Positions 1-7,149 of a stretch of 34,066 bases of DNA are shown piece by piece. A model generated the notes under the pieces. That model ran no database searches. It worked only from the letters and a program-made list of their open reading frames with translations, and had not been told where the DNA came from. Made by a program: the position numbers and the translations under genes. Each line of letters opens with the position of its first letter. The first letter of the stretch is position 1. Origin of the DNA: JANXVV01 sp038230975 (GTDB lineage: Bacteria > Planctomycetota > Phycisphaerae > Tepidisphaerales > Tepidisphaeraceae); contig JBBRMF010000022.1 in assembly GCA_038230975.1 (NCBI GenBank), positions 1 through 34,066 on the forward strand, written 5' to 3'.

Positions 1-4
1 ACGT

Positions 5-22
5 GCCGCCGCCGGCGGCGGC
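5..22. repeat. GC-rich 18-bp perfect palindrome
   Basis: Nine bases (GCC three times) are followed at once by their exact reverse complement. It lies beyond the 3' end of the minus-strand photolyase operon. There is no T-run, so a terminator role is doubtful. Apart from this I see no gene or signal in 1-237; the open frames there lack a convincing start and resemble nothing known. Confidence 0.4.
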
Positions 23-237
23 GTGGTTGAACGGGCATTTCGCTTCAGATGACATATTCCTTCTCTTTCGGTTGGTTGCACTCAGCCGCGATTTTTTTCG
101 CTGGATATCTGCCGGCGACGATTGCTGGCGAATGCAGGTGAGTATAGCTCGTAGTGACCGTCATGGAAAACCGAATCAGTACAGTATCCTGCAAAAGACG
201 GGCTTGCCCAAAATCCTCGAATCAGCTCCGGAACAAA

Positions 238-1704
238 TCAATGGTGCAGGCGAGCCAGGAACTCGTCGGCAACCCGGTGATGCTCCCTCATTTTGTTCCC
301 GAGTTTGTCCTTCATTTTCACCATCACCGCCATGCGCGGGTTGGATGCGAAGAAATCGGCATGAACGTCTACAAATCGCCAGTAAAGTGCGTCCCAAATA
401 GCGCACCATGGACCTCTCTTAAAATTGCTCATTTTCAGCACGTAACTCGATCCGCTGATGTAGGGCTTGGTCGTCATCAATCCGCCGTCGGCGTGTTGGC
501 TCATGCCGTAGACATTCGGGACCATGACCCAGTCGTAGGCATCAATGAACAACTCCATGAACCACTGATAAACCGCATCGGGCCGAATGTCGCACAGCAG
601 CATGAAGTTTCCCAGGATCATCAGCCGTTCGATGTGATGGCAATAACCGGTGCGAAATACCTGCCGGATCACATGGTCGACGGGCTCGATTCCGGTGGAA
701 CCCTCATAAAACGCGGCCGGAATGTCACGGTTCAATTTCCAGAAATTGGTGGTGCGTTGGCGGCGACCGTGCGTCAGGTAGGTCAGCCGAACGAACTCGC
801 GCCAGCCGATGACCTGCCGGACAAAACCTTCAAGGGAGTTGAGCGGAACCCTTTCCGCGTGAGCGATCGCGGCGTCGACGACTTGGCGCGGCGACAGTAG
901 ACCGACATTGAGCATCGGCGTCAGGACCGAGTGGAATAAGACATCGTGGTTCGCACTGATCGCGTCCTCGTAGTCGCCAAAGGATGCCAATCGATCGCGA
1001 ACGAAGTTCTCAAGCCAGACCGCCGCACCGGCGCGGCTGATCGGGTAGCCAAACGGATCGTCCGAGCCAACGGCCTCGGGGAATCGCTCTTTCACGTATT
1101 GCCTGGCTTCCAACACAACTTCATGTTCCTCAGGACGAACGATGCTGGGAACGTGGACCCCTGCGGGCAGTTTCTTACGGTTGGCCGGGTCAAAACTCCA
1201 CTGGCCACCCATAGGCTTTCCGTCCTTCTCCAGAAGCAAGTTGAGGCGCTTGCGTTGCGCAATATAAAACGGTGTAAAAAACAGGCGTTTTTTGTCCCCC
1301 GTGAATTCACTGATCACGGAGGATGGCGTGAGAAAATGCGGATCGTCGAGTACCCTCGCTTCGATTTGCTTGTGCCGTAAAGCGGCAGTTAGCCGTGTCG
1401 ATAGCCAATCGTCGCACGGATCGACATACTGAACTGATCGAATACGAAGGCGTTTGAGTGTGTCGACAACAGCGGCCGTATCGGGGAGATCTCCCACTTC
1501 CACGTACTCTACTTTCAGCCCCTGTTTTTTGAGTTCGCCCGCATACCCTCTCATTGAAGCGCGATGGAAGATCAGTTTTTGGCGATGAAATCGATTCTGG
1601 GTGAAGAAAAGAGGATCTTCGATGAGCACGGCGCGCGAAACGCCTTTCAAGGCGGGATGCTCTGAAAAAAGCTGATGCGGAAAGATGAGTGCCGCGCCGT
1701 TCAT
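238..1704 (-). CDS. PhrB/CryB-type photolyase/cryptochrome (DPRP family), Fe-S ligands lost
   Basis: Protein of 488 residues of the prokaryotic (6-4) photolyase/CryB family, which uses FAD and blue light to repair UV lesions or to sense light. Visible are the N-terminal antenna-type fold (GAALIFPHQLF), a central GFVRQVIGWREFVR block, YCHHIERLMILGNF (about 354-367), and PNVYGMSQHADGG. Family members normally carry a 4Fe-4S cluster on one Cys before the HHIxRLM helix and three Cys near the C-terminus. Here the first position reads GIEPVD (Pro341) and the C-terminal segment reads SNFKRGPWCAIWDALYW, with one Cys, so the cluster is probably absent. The start is ATG 1702-1704 because AAAGGA lies 8 nt upstream and the ATG overlaps the TGA of the upstream gene as ATGA. 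The upstream open frame to 2034 is only a shadow of that gene. Photorepair versus signalling cannot be decided from sequence. Confidence 0.88.
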   Translation of the reverse strand: MNGAALIFPHQLFSEHPALKGVSRAVLIEDPLFFTQNRFHRQKLIFHRASMRGYAGELKKQGLKVEYVEVGDLPDTAAVVDTLKRLRIRSVQYVDPCDDWLSTRLTAALRHKQIEARVLDDPHFLTPSSVISEFTGDKKRLFFTPFYIAQRKRLNLLLEKDGKPMGGQWSFDPANRKKLPAGVHVPSIVRPEEHEVVLEARQYVKERFPEAVGSDDPFGYPISRAGAAVWLENFVRDRLASFGDYEDAISANHDVLFHSVLTPMLNVGLLSPRQVVDAAIAHAERVPLNSLEGFVRQVIGWREFVRLTYLTHGRRQRTTNFWKLNRDIPAAFYEGSTGIEPVDHVIRQVFRTGYCHHIERLMILGNFMLLCDIRPDAVYQWFMELFIDAYDWVMVPNVYGMSQHADGGLMTTKPYISGSSYVLKMSNFKRGPWCAIWDALYWRFVDVHADFFASNPRMAVMVKMKDKLGNKMREHHRVADEFLARLHH

Positions 1705-4142
1705 TGGCCCGATCCTTTCGGAAAAAGAGAGGCCGCAGCCGTCGGATTCGAGACGATGCCGATCTTCCTGAGAATGCAGCCCGCCGCCGCCACGCCGGAT
1801 TTGAATGCCCCCTGGACGCGCCCACCCGCGAGCCAGTCGCCGCAGACTGCAAGGCCCGCGTCGGCGTCGAACAATGCGTGACGATCCAGCATCAACGGCG
1901 TAGCACTGTAAAGCCATCGATGAGCGTCGAGGTGAACAATTGATGGCAATTTCGCGGAAGTGAGGTTCGCGAATTCTTTGAGCAGTAGTTCCGCCGCCAC
2001 CTCCGAGGTGCTTTCCCGATGCGCAGTCGACCAATCAGTCGAGCCATGAAGAACCCAGGAATCATCCTCGGAGTCACGACCGGGTTTCGAACTATTCCTG
2101 GCAACCCAGGCGAGGGATGAGCCGGTCACGAGCGCTGCATCCCACGGCGATTGCACGGGGCTCTCGAACGCCGCCATCACTGCCCAGCAGGGTGACATGG
2201 GTACCGCTCGCGCTTCAGAGGCGAGCGGATGATCGCTTAGTAACCCAGCCGCCTGCGGCGCCGGTACAGAGACAACGAGATAGTCGAACGAACCGTATTT
2301 CGCATGGGCATCGTCCGTCAATTCCCACGAAGCCTCATTGTGCTCGATCCGCACGATTTTTGTTTCCGGGCGAATCGACAAATCATCGGCGAGATGACCT
2401 GCAACCGCCCTCATGTTGGGCATGCCAACGTAACGTTTGGGCGGGTCGGTCCTGGGCCGTACGTTGGTCCCTTCGATTTCAACGAAGCGGCCCACCCACT
2501 CTTCGACGAAACCCTGCTGAATCCAGGCCTGCACGTGACGAACGAAGTTGCGATCTCGTGCGGTGAAATACTGCGCACCGTGGTCGAATTGCAGGTTTGG
2601 CTCCACCCGGCGGGTTGCCATTCGACCTCCAGGGCCACGGCTTTTTTCAAAGACCGTGACATCAAGGCCTTGGTCCGCAAGCGTGCGAGCGCACATCAAA
2701 CCGGACAGGCCCGCACCGACCACCGCGACTCGCGGCACCGGCGCTTTCCAAGGCCGGGTGACCTTCGCCGAGTATTTCCTGGAGTCAAGCCTCGCCGCGT
2801 GCTCTTCGGCTGGCCGTGTGCGGACGGTGCCGAAGATGGGCTTGGGCGGAAAAAAGGGTCGGTCGAACTGCCCAAGACACCAGAGAATTCCCCCGTAAGA
2901 TGCCGGGTCTCGACCGTCTAAGGCATAGCGGTGGTTGAGATCGATCATCAATCGTAGCGCCTCGGCGGCGCTGGCAGTCCAATGTAGTAGCGCCTTGCCC
3001 CACGTCATGCGAACGTTGTTGTGCAATTCACCCCGCAGCAGCAGAGATCGTTGCGCGGCGTTCCACAGTGCATCGGCGGTTTGGCCTCGGGAAAGTGTCT
3101 CCCAGTCGTGCAATATTGGTCGTTCGTCGCGCTCATGTTGTGTCAGAGTTTCGACGGCCCACTGCGGGATCGCGGTCATTGTTTCATGGTTAGGCTGGTA
3201 ACGACAAAATGCGTAGGCCAGCTCTCGCCAGATCAGCAGTTCATCGAGATATTTGTCGGCTCCGGCACCGGGGATGGCGGCGGCTTCGCGCGCGATGCGC
3301 AGGGGTGACACCATGCCGTAATGCAAGTAGGCCGACATGCGACTGGCGCCGTCCAAAAGCGCGTCGTTCCGATCCCTGGCGTATTTCGCGAGCCGAGTTG
3401 TTTTGAACGCTTCCCAACGCTGGTATCCGGCTGTGCTACCGCCGCAAGTATCGGGAACCGGTCCGATGCCATGGTCGATGTCGCAGGCCCGGATCAACCC
3501 CGCCAGGTCAGTCGACTCAAGATTAACCGGCTCGAACGGAAGATTCTCTGGTATGAAGTTCACCGCCGGATCGGGTTGCTCAACCCACGGCAATCGAACT
3601 CGCGCCTGTCGAAGTTTCTCTGTCGCGTCACGAAAGGCAAAGGCGCGATCGTATGCCCGTCCCACCAAAGGTATCGGCACGACACAGGCCGTATCCACCA
3701 GAACAATCGGGGTTGTCACCGATTCAGTCAACCGGGAGATCAGTTGGTTCATCGGCCGAGTGGGCAGATCCTCTGTGATGACGATTGCCGCGCGTGTAGA
3801 GATGTCTTTGAGATGGAGCCCTCGCTGCCCGGCGCGTTCGAGATGCAATGCGTAACCGATACCCCGAGCAGACAGTTCGCGTTGCATGTCACGTGCGCCT
3901 TGCAGGATGAAAGCGTGATGCCGGTCACTTGCGTACGGCTCCAGCTCGGGCAACTGCTGATAGACAAAGACAGGCAATTTGAGATTCTCGGCAGTCAGCA
4001 ACGCGATATCCAAAGCCGGATTCTCATGTCCGCGAAGCGCGTGATGCATCCAGTAGAGGATAAATTCACCCGATGGATTCGCCGGGCGATCGCCTTCAAT
4101 TCGAAGTCGTTCAGTCAGTCGCTCGGGAAGTTGTGAAAACAT
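1701..4142 (-). CDS. Class II-like photolyase fused to renalase-like FAD oxidoreductase
   Basis: An 813-residue two-domain protein. Residues 1 to about 460 are a class II-like CPD photolyase: the N-terminal antenna-type domain has YWMHHALRGHENPALD (class II enzymes have YWMxRxQRxEDNWAL), and the FAD helical domain has YLHYGMVSPLRIA, WRELAYAFC, MTWGKALLHWT and LDGRDPASYGGILWCLGQF. Residues 471 to 813 are a second flavoprotein domain with a Rossmann GxGxxG (VVGAGLSGL), FEKSRGPGGRMATRR, FDHGAQYFT and a C-terminal CGDWLAGGRVQGAFKSG FAD-closing motif. This resembles the predicted NAD/FAD oxidoreductases often encoded next to bacterial photolyases. The fusion suggests that the oxidoreductase supplies electrons to, or acts with, the photolyase flavin (inference). 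The stop overlaps the start of the second photolyase. The SD site is weak. Confidence 0.9.
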   Translation of the reverse strand: MFSQLPERLTERLRIEGDRPANPSGEFILYWMHHALRGHENPALDIALLTAENLKLPVFVYQQLPELEPYASDRHHAFILQGARDMQRELSARGIGYALHLERAGQRGLHLKDISTRAAIVITEDLPTRPMNQLISRLTESVTTPIVLVDTACVVPIPLVGRAYDRAFAFRDATEKLRQARVRLPWVEQPDPAVNFIPENLPFEPVNLESTDLAGLIRACDIDHGIGPVPDTCGGSTAGYQRWEAFKTTRLAKYARDRNDALLDGASRMSAYLHYGMVSPLRIAREAAAIPGAGADKYLDELLIWRELAYAFCRYQPNHETMTAIPQWAVETLTQHERDERPILHDWETLSRGQTADALWNAAQRSLLLRGELHNNVRMTWGKALLHWTASAAEALRLMIDLNHRYALDGRDPASYGGILWCLGQFDRPFFPPKPIFGTVRTRPAEEHAARLDSRKYSAKVTRPWKAPVPRVAVVGAGLSGLMCARTLADQGLDVTVFEKSRGPGGRMATRRVEPNLQFDHGAQYFTARDRNFVRHVQAWIQQGFVEEWVGRFVEIEGTNVRPRTDPPKRYVGMPNMRAVAGHLADDLSIRPETKIVRIEHNEASWELTDDAHAKYGSFDYLVVSVPAPQAAGLLSDHPLASEARAVPMSPCWAVMAAFESPVQSPWDAALVTGSSLAWVARNSSKPGRDSEDDSWVLHGSTDWSTAHRESTSEVAAELLLKEFANLTSAKLPSIVHLDAHRWLYSATPLMLDRHALFDADAGLAVCGDWLAGGRVQGAFKSGVAAAGCILRKIGIVSNPTAAASLFPKGSGQ

Positions 4143-4230
4143 AGCTTTTTCGATGCACCTGCTACGGATTCTTCCGGGGAACCTTTGGATATTTTAGTCC
4201 CGCCCTTGGACAAGTCGAGCAGTTGAACTA
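4143..4230. promoter_or_regulatory. Upstream region of photolyase operon, conserved in the duplicate at 5387-5474
   Basis: About 85 bases upstream of the photolyase fusion recur, diverged, upstream of its decayed copy at 5387-5474. The best-conserved block is CCGCCCTTGGACAAGTCGA followed by AGTTGRACT, and it contains the palindrome CTTGGACAAG. Read on the minus strand it offers TTGTCC with an AT-rich stretch (ACTAAAATATCC) downstream. The core promoter is not clear. Conservation between the copies, and the position between this operon and the DoxX-like gene on the plus strand, suggest a control region for one or both (inference). Confidence 0.4.
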
Positions 4231-4300
4231 CTCGTACATCAACACGGCCCCCGGCATCAATGCCGAATCATCAAAACGGCTGAAACCACACTGCCGGCGG

Positions 4301-4747
4301 ATGGGCTTACCCGCCCACCGTTCCGCCGCGACATGGCAGAGACTTTTAAATCTATCCACAAAACTTTGCGGCGGTTGGCTGTTTTCATGCTGGAGCGCTA
4401 CACTAAGCGCATTGTTCGTCATAATCACAATCGTTTCTGCGGTCTCCTTCGCTGGATTTGGGATCGGCCATCTTTTTATCCCGGCAATGCGGCAGGAGTT
4501 TGAGCGATATGGGTTGGGCAGTTGCCGAGTTATTGCCGCGGTCCTCCAGTTGGCAGGTGCGGCGGGGCAAATATTGGGATTGAGCTATCCGCTCATCGGT
4601 TGCTTTGCCTCTGGCGGACTGGCCCTCATGATGTTTGTGGCACTGCTGGTACGTAAAAGAATCCGCGATCGGCTTCACCAGTCGATCCCCGCCGCAGTGT
4701 ACTTGGCTGGAAATCTCTATCTCGCCGCCGCTTCAATGTACCGCTGA
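4301..4747 (+). CDS. DoxX-like membrane protein
   Basis: Small multi-pass membrane protein of about 148 residues. The second half is typical of DoxX-like proteins: a hydrophobic first helix (FVIITIVSAVSFAGFGIGHLF), then PAMRQEFERYGLG, two hydrophobic helices around LQLAGAAGQILGL and LALMMFVALLV, a basic loop, and a last helix (LAGNLYLAAASM). The start is uncertain. ATG 4301 lacks a good SD, an upstream TTG at 4223 extends the frame, and the domain itself would fit a start near TTG 4411. It is divergent from the photolyase operon and convergent with a second DoxX-like gene. The function is unknown; relatives are common in bacterial light-regulated photolyase clusters. Confidence 0.7.
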   Translation: MGLPAHRSAATWQRLLNLSTKLCGGWLFSCWSATLSALFVIITIVSAVSFAGFGIGHLFIPAMRQEFERYGLGSCRVIAAVLQLAGAAGQILGLSYPLIGCFASGGLALMMFVALLVRKRIRDRLHQSIPAAVYLAGNLYLAAASMYR

Positions 4748-4753
4748 GATCAA

Positions 4754-4782
4754 CGCCTTGAGTGGGTAAAACACTTGGGGCG
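4754..4782. terminator. Hairpin between convergent DoxX-like genes
   Basis: CGCCTTGAGTG and CACTTGGGGCG form an 11-bp stem (three G-U pairs) around a 7-nt loop, seven bases past the stop of the plus-strand gene and fifteen bases from that of the minus-strand gene. No T-run follows on the plus strand, so it is only a candidate bidirectional terminator. Confidence 0.4.
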
Positions 4783-4796
4783 AAAAACCGGCTGCG

Positions 4797-5159
4797 TCAC
4801 GAAGCTGCGGCTAGAACTGACAGCAAGAGCATGGCAAGTGCCGGGAGTGCACGGATTGGTCGATCGCCGACTTTGATGTGCATCGCGATAGCGCCGACCA
4901 TTAAGATGGCCATCCCGACACTGCACGGACGGACCAGCATCGGAACCCCCAATCCAACCAGCAGGCCCGTGGCCAGCGCCATCTTGGTTGCACCGATCAA
5001 CCACATGGACCACACCGGCAATCCATAGGCCGCGAATTCTTCGCGCATGTTCGATGCCGCTTTACCTCGGTAAGCAGTGGGTCGATTGAAGCGCAGAACC
5101 CAGACGTTAAAGATTCCCAGCGCGATCACCACCTGCGCAATTTTTCCGAAAATCAGCAT
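4797..5159 (-). CDS. DoxX-like membrane protein, second copy
   Basis: A 120-residue integral membrane protein with four predicted helices: GKIAQVVIALGIFNVWVL, then WSMWLIGATKMALATGLLVGL, MAILMVGAIAMHI and ALPALAMLLLSVLAAAS. The segment SNMREEFAAYGLPVW corresponds to the AMRQEFERYGLG segment of the gene at 4301, so the two are members of one broad DoxX-like group, though not close copies. GGGA lies shortly before ATG 5159. It ends facing the other DoxX-like gene. The role is unknown; it is placed inside the photolyase region, between the functional operon and the decayed photolyase copy. Confidence 0.75.
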   Translation of the reverse strand: MLIFGKIAQVVIALGIFNVWVLRFNRPTAYRGKAASNMREEFAAYGLPVWSMWLIGATKMALATGLLVGLGVPMLVRPCSVGMAILMVGAIAMHIKVGDRPIRALPALAMLLLSVLAAAS

Positions 5160-5247
5160 TCAATCCCATCCGGTTTGTAGTTTTAGTCAGTCTCGAGCCA
5201 ACAAGCATAGGCTGTTCTGCTGGAACATCCAGGTGGTAGTTCCGCTC

Positions 5248-5386
5248 CAACGCGAGGGGCCGGATTCTTATGTCCCCGAAGCGCGTGATAAATCCTCCAG
5301 AGGACCAATTCGCCTGCCCGATTGGCCGGGCGGGCGCCTGCAATTCGAAGACGTTCAGTCAGTCATTGGGGAAGTTGAGAGAACAT
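5248..5386 (-). pseudogene. Decayed duplicate of the photolyase fusion 5' end
   Basis: Positions 5248-5474 align with 3998-4229 at high but imperfect identity. Translated from the matching ATG (5384-5386), the copy reads MFSQLPQ, stop, LTERLRIAGARPANRAGELV and then LWRIYHALRGHKNPA, against MFSQLPERLTERLRIEGDRP and so on in the intact gene. Arg codon 9 (CGA) has become TGA. Similarity fades after about 45 codons, and no photolyase body remains. It is therefore a truncated, non-coding remnant of a direct duplication. Confidence 0.75.
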
Positions 5387-5474
5387 AGTTTTTTGGATTC
5401 AGCGGCTACCCATTCTTCCGGGGAACCATCCGATATGTTAGTACCGCCCTTGGACAAGTCGAATAGTTGGACTC
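5387..5474. promoter_or_regulatory. Duplicate of the photolyase upstream region
   Basis: Matches 4143-4230, including ATTCTTCCGGGGAACC and CCGCCCTTGGACAAGTCGA. It survives upstream of a dead photolyase copy. With the remnant it fills most of the 5160-5526 gap; I see no gene in the rest of that gap (5160-5247 and 5475-5526). Confidence 0.45.
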
Positions 5475-5526
5475 AAACAAGGCGGGCTGCGGATGGGCAT
5501 ACCTGCGGGTTAGGCCGACCCTACCG

Positions 5527-6159
5527 CTACTTAGCCTCACCGGCCTTCGGATTGAACAAACCGCGCGCCTGACTCGCCAGCCGCTCGTAAAGTGCACCGA
5601 ACGCACGGGCGTCGGTTTCCCGATAGAGATCAAGCGCTGGCCCGTTGCTCTCGTGCAGGTCGAGAATCGTTCGCCCGTTCCACTCCACGGTGATAAATCG
5701 CGAACCCCGCCGGTATCGACTCCCGACAAAACCCATTTCCGGCCCCGTCCCTTTCCGGGCGTGGATCTCCATCGCCTTGCCATCGAGTAGGTCCTTGCAG
5801 ACGCCCTTCTAGTAAAACTGACGCGACTCGATACGGTTGTAAACGGTCTTGCCCTCTTTGGAATCAAGAACGACGCGGTGGACCCGATCGGATGTGAATT
5901 CCCAGTGCTCTCTGAGTTCGTTCGGCTCCCGATCTCCCTCCGCCTTGTCCACCGCCTCTCCCAGGCAAGCGTCGACTCGGACGATCATCCCCTCGGGGAA
6001 CGACCCAGCCGCCTTTCCCTTTTCCAGATGGGCCTTGGCGTTGGTCGGCGCATCGGCCTTGCGGTCCTTCGAGGCGTCCTGATCCGCTCGAATTGGGCGG
6101 GCAATAAAAAGAACTCCGGTCAGGAACGAAGCCGTCAAAAGTTGGAATATGGGTTTCAT
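5527..6159 (-). pseudogene. Exported protein gene interrupted by an in-frame TAG
   Basis: One reading frame runs from ATG 6159 to the TAA at 5527, interrupted only by TAG at 5809-5811 (codon 117 of 210). The first part has a signal peptide (MKPIFQLLTASFLTGVLFIARPIRA), a charged linker and a domain starting MIVRVDACLGEAVDKAEGD; the part after the TAG continues KGVCKDLLDGKAMEIHARKG and includes GSRYRRGSRFITVEWNGRTI. Both halves have normal coding character in one frame, so this looks like a recently broken gene of about 209 residues. A sequencing error or amber readthrough is possible. I do not recognise the family. The alternative start at 6180 would add seven residues before the signal peptide. 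Confidence 0.65.
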
Positions 6160-6381
6160 GCAAGGTTGGACGGGCCGCATTCGGAAAAGTTTCGTGGGTC
6201 AGGTTGAGAAAGACAAATAGGTGAAAAAGCAAATGCGAGATTGGCTGGTGACCATCTATCCGCAGCTCGGCGTATTCGCGCACCGTTCCGCTACGACACT
6301 CGAGCGGCTAGCCCTGCAATCGCCGGTGGCTGCGTGGGGGACGCGGCCGCGAGCAGGCCCCGTGAGGCTTAGGGTAAATTC

Positions 6382-7134
6382 TTACCGTGCCAGGATGCTT
6401 CCCAGCCCCCCGTCGATTCCGAGTACCTGCCCGGTCACCCAGCTTTGCTCGGAACCGAGCAGCCAGTCGATTGCGGAAGAGACATCGCCAGGCTCGCCAA
6501 TACGGCCCAGAGCGTGCATGGCGGTCGAGGCTTTCAGCGACATCTCATTGGAAGTCAACCGCGATGTCATCGGCGTTTTGACCAGACCCGGGGCTACGCA
6601 GTTCACACGAATGCCGCGGGGCGCGTAGGTGGCGGCGGCAGAAAGGGTCAGCCCGATGACACCCGCCTTCACTGCCGCAATCGCTTCGTGGTTGGCCAGG
6701 CCGATTCTTCCGGCTGCTGACGAGACCAGAACAATCGAACCGCCCGATCCCATCATTGCCCTGGCTGCGGACCTGACCACCGCGAAGGCCGTCGTCAGAT
6801 TTGCCGCCACCGTTGCCAGCCACTCCGCTTCGGTGGTTGCGTGGGCGGGCTTGAGGATCAGGGAACCAATGCAGTTGGCGACACCGTCGATCTGGCCGTT
6901 TTCCCGAACCGCCTGTTCGACGCAGGCATCGACTTCCTCCATCCGAGTGGCGTCGATGGCGATCGACACAGCTCCTATCTCTTCGGCAAGCACGCGCAAT
7001 TTTTCGGCGTTTCGTGCCACCAGAACCACTTTCGCGCCACGCCCCGTTAGCCTGCGACACAGACTGGCTCCAATGCCGCCGGTCGCGCCGAACACGAGGT
7101 AACAAGGCCGCTGTACGATTTCAGAGTGACTCAT
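6382..7134 (-). CDS. SDR-family protein with atypical active site
   Basis: A 250-residue classical-length short-chain dehydrogenase/reductase. Cofactor motif FGATGGIG (15-22), ANCIG (86-90, the NNAG position), VSSAAGRIG with Ser138/139, and RVNCVAPGLVKTPM all fit the family. The catalytic YxxxK is altered: ANHEAIAAVKAG puts Lys156 in place but Ile152 where Tyr should be. Reductase chemistry may therefore be lost or changed. It ends with the usual WVTGQVLGIDGG. It follows the SDR-DUF2867 gene by 15 bases, with AGGA 8 nt before ATG, so it is probably the third gene of the regulator operon. The substrate is unknown. Confidence 0.88.
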   Translation of the reverse strand: MSHSEIVQRPCYLVFGATGGIGASLCRRLTGRGAKVVLVARNAEKLRVLAEEIGAVSIAIDATRMEEVDACVEQAVRENGQIDGVANCIGSLILKPAHATTEAEWLATVAANLTTAFAVVRSAARAMMGSGGSIVLVSSAAGRIGLANHEAIAAVKAGVIGLTLSAAATYAPRGIRVNCVAPGLVKTPMTSRLTSNEMSLKASTAMHALGRIGEPGDVSSAIDWLLGSEQSWVTGQVLGIDGGLGSILAR

Positions 7135-7149
7135 CGCTAAAATCCTGTT

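Noticed and set aside
154..900. 248-codon plus-strand open frame
   Set aside because: It lies antisense to the PhrB-type photolyase, which has clear family motifs; the plus-strand translation resembles nothing and has no SD.
1705..2034. 110-residue N-terminal extension of the PhrB-type photolyase
   Set aside because: It is the shifted frame of the upstream fusion gene; ATG 1704 has an SD and the family N-terminus begins there.
3321..4136. 271-codon plus-strand open frame
   Set aside because: Antisense shadow of the photolyase fusion in high-GC DNA.
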